A stretch of 6,784 nt of DNA from NCBI GenBank assembly GCA_903823545.1, contig CAIJTL010001579.1:1-6784 (forward strand). The letters are read 5' to 3'. The notes below the pieces were generated by a model. That model saw nothing but the letters and a program-made list of their open reading frames with translations, made no database searches and had not been told where the DNA came from. This DNA is from an uncultured Planctomycetaceae bacterium (GTDB taxonomy: Bacteria; Planctomycetota; Planctomycetia; Planctomycetales; Planctomycetaceae). Positions 5,351 to 6,784 of the stretch are shown piece after piece. The position numbers and the translations under genes are program-made. Within the stretch, counting starts at the first letter, position 1. Each line of letters begins with the position of its first letter.

Positions 5351-6025
5351 ATGATTCAGGCAGAAGCAGTGACGAAGACCTACCGACGCGGGATTCACGA
5401 AGTTTCCGCACTGCGAGGCGTCACATTTGAACTCCCGGCCGGATCGTTTGCATTTGTGCTCGGCCCTTCAGGAAGCGGAAAAAGTACGCTACTTCAATTG
5501 CTTGGGGCACTCGATGAGCCGACGTCTGGCGAATTAACTCTTGCCGGACAACGACTGAGTAGTATGACCTCTCACCAAAGAGACAACTTTAGGCGAGAGC
5601 AAGTCGGCTTCATTTTCCAGAGCTTCAATTTGCTCAGCAATCTCACTGCCGTCGATAACGTGCTGGTCCCGTTTCTTCCGAGAGGCGTTTCTGCCGAACT
5701 TCGATCCCGAGCGATTGAGCTTCTCAACCAAGTCGGGCTGAGCGACCGTCTCGATCATCGCCCAAACCAGCTTTCTGGCGGCGAACAACAACGAGTGGCA
5801 ATCGCTAGAGCTCTACTCAAGCGACCCAAAATCGTCCTCGCCGACGAACCAACCGGAGAACTCGACAGCCAGACCGGAGCAGACGTCTTTCGGCTGTTGC
5901 GAGATCTGCGAGAGCAACACAACGCAACCGTTATCGTCGTGACTCACGACCCAACGTTCATCCAATCCGACGATCGCATCTTGCGGATGCGCGATGGACG
6001 CATCGTGGAGGAACCGAAAACATGA
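5351..6025 (+). CDS. ABC transporter ATP-binding protein, MacB/LolD type
   Basis: This 224-residue protein is a complete ATPase subunit that would power an inner-membrane transporter. It has the A-loop region KTYRRG (9-14), Walker [10 protein letters not shown] (38-46), the Q-loop FQSFNLL (Q90), the signature LSGGEQQ (141-147), Walker B IVLADEP with catalytic E166, a D-loop (GELDS, 169-173) and the switch histidine in THD (H199). The features FQSFNLL and [10 protein letters not shown] are typical of the group that includes LolD, MacB and FtsE, which extract lipoproteins or drive periplasmic processes rather than import solutes. The partner permease (FtsX/MacB fold) is not adjacent, so the substrate is unknown. 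ATG 5351 fits the family start; an in-frame TTG at 5297 would add 18 residues. Neither has a good ribosome binding site. The gene lies 60 bases after the lipoprotein gene and overlaps the next gene by four bases. Confidence 0.95.
   Translation: MIQAEAVTKTYRRGIHEVSALRGVTFELPAGSFAFVLGPSGSGKSTLLQLLGALDEPTSGELTLAGQRLSSMTSHQRDNFRREQVGFIFQSFNLLSNLTAVDNVLVPFLPRGVSAELRSRAIELLNQVGLSDRLDHRPNQLSGGEQQRVAIARALLKRPKIVLADEPTGELDSQTGADVFRLLRDLREQHNATVIVVTHDPTFIQSDDRILRMRDGRIVEEPKT
6007..6013 (+). promoter_or_regulatory. Ribosome binding site for the overlapping enoyl-CoA hydratase gene
   Basis: GGAGGAA lies within the last codons of the ABC ATPase gene, eight bases before the ATG at 6022. This ATG overlaps the ATPase stop as ATGA. 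The near-perfect Shine-Dalgarno match supports this start and suggests translational coupling. Confidence 0.75.
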
Positions 6026-6784
6026 CAACACAAGTCAAACTCTTAGTTGATGGTCCGATCGCTCGCATCACACTTCAAGGCGACAAGGGAATTCAAATTC
6101 TCTCCGCAGCAGCTAGGCGGCGTTTGCTCGAAGTTGTTGAGCAAGTTTCGCAATCAGACTGCAGCGTCGCAGTCTTTGCGGCGGAAGGCCGAACTTTCAT
6201 TGCTGGTGCAAACATCGACGAACTACGAGCATTGAATCAGCAAACAGCCTACGAAGACTCACGCGCCGGGCAGCGATTGATGACGCAGATCGAGTCGATG
6301 CCACAGACAACCATCGCTGCGATCCACTCCGCGTGTGCTGGAGGCGGAACAGAACTCGCACTGGCATGTGACCTACGTTTCGCAGCCGAAGGTGCGAGGA
6401 TCGGACTCCCCGAAACAACCATCGGCATTCTCCCGGGATGGGGCGGCACTGTAAGAGCCACTGACTTGCTCGGTGGCGCGATTGCACGAAGGCTCATTTT
6501 GACAGGCGAATTAATACTGCCTGCCGAAGCATTAAAAATCGGCCTGGTTGACGGAGTATTTCTTTCGGAACAGTTCAGCTTCCAAATCGAAAAAGTGATT
6601 GAGCAGGTTTTGAAATGCGCTCCACAAGCTCGCTGCCGCGTGAAGCATTTATTACTCAAGCACCTCTCCCGGAGAGCTGACATCGCATCCCGCTACGAAG
6701 CAGAGGCCCGCGCATTTTCTGAATGTTATCTCACTGCCGAACCCGTCAAAGGCCAATCAGCTTTCTTGGAAAAACGCTCGGCGA
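6022..6784 (+). CDS. Enoyl-CoA hydratase/isomerase family protein (cut by the right edge)
   Basis: A crotonase-fold enzyme that most likely hydrates trans-2-enoyl-CoA in fatty-acid or related acyl-CoA breakdown. 254 residues are visible and the C-terminal motif GQSAFLEKRSA is reached, so only a few residues should be missing. The first oxyanion-hole segment is FIAGANIDEL (59-68; A63), with N64 where most family members have D. The second is HSACAGGGTELALACDLRFA (102-121), giving G108 and the acid E111. The second acid is E131 in GLPETTIGILPGWGGT. Both glutamates match the pair that activates water in true hydratases, favouring hydratase over isomerase or hydrolase activity. It begins inside the end of the ABC ATPase gene (ATGA overlap) with a strong ribosome binding site, so the two are almost certainly co-transcribed. 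The substrate chain and pathway cannot be deduced from the sequence. Confidence 0.92.
   Translation, partial: MTTQVKLLVDGPIARITLQGDKGIQILSAAARRRLLEVVEQVSQSDCSVAVFAAEGRTFIAGANIDELRALNQQTAYEDSRAGQRLMTQIESMPQTTIAAIHSACAGGGTELALACDLRFAAEGARIGLPETTIGILPGWGGTVRATDLLGGAIARRLILTGELILPAEALKIGLVDGVFLSEQFSFQIEKVIEQVLKCAPQARCRVKHLLLKHLSRRADIASRYEAEARAFSECYLTAEPVKGQSAFLEKRSA

Overview
The window looks like chromosomal DNA from a planctomycete (Planctomycetota). Three things suggest this. L25, Pth, S6 and SSB genes sit together in one run. The S6 N-terminus (YEGMFLLDSGKF) resembles planctomycete S6 proteins as I remember them. The PEGA lipoprotein carries a C-terminal extension (PAPWYQI..) that I associate with a planctomycete family. 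Base composition is near even GC. The phylum call is inference from protein character, not a database match.

Left part, minus strand (about 4573 down to 1). Reading in the direction of transcription: a YgiQ-family radical SAM protein (4573-2462), ribosomal protein L25/CTC (2360-1716), a strong intrinsic terminator (1675-1640), peptidyl-tRNA hydrolase (1599-967), a 152-base leader with an operator-like dyad, ribosomal protein S6 from a TTG start (814-371), a weaker terminator-like hairpin (354-332), and the N-terminal 87 residues of single-stranded DNA-binding protein (263 to the left edge). In many bacteria these genes lie in two separate clusters (rplY-pth and rpsF-ssb-rpsR). Here they are merged, and no rpsR lies between rpsF and ssb. 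The hairpins suggest that expression is adjusted gene by gene.

Middle (4574-4876). This is a divergent intergenic region of about 300 bases. It holds a plausible promoter for the rightward genes, an imperfect inverted repeat, and a small ORF with a ribosome binding site that I do not trust as a gene.

Right part, plus strand. A PEGA-domain lipoprotein (4877-5290) is followed by an ABC transporter ATPase of the MacB/LolD type (5351-6025). The ATPase gene overlaps, by ATGA, the start of an enoyl-CoA hydratase/isomerase gene (6022 to the right edge, nearly complete). No permease lies next to the ATPase.

The left genes serve translation, peptidyl-tRNA recycling and DNA maintenance. The right genes serve the cell envelope and acyl-CoA metabolism. 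I see no mobile element, CRISPR array, tRNA or rRNA, and no convincing new multi-gene system. The most unusual local feature is a five-unit, 7-bp tandem repeat read through in frame inside the radical SAM gene.
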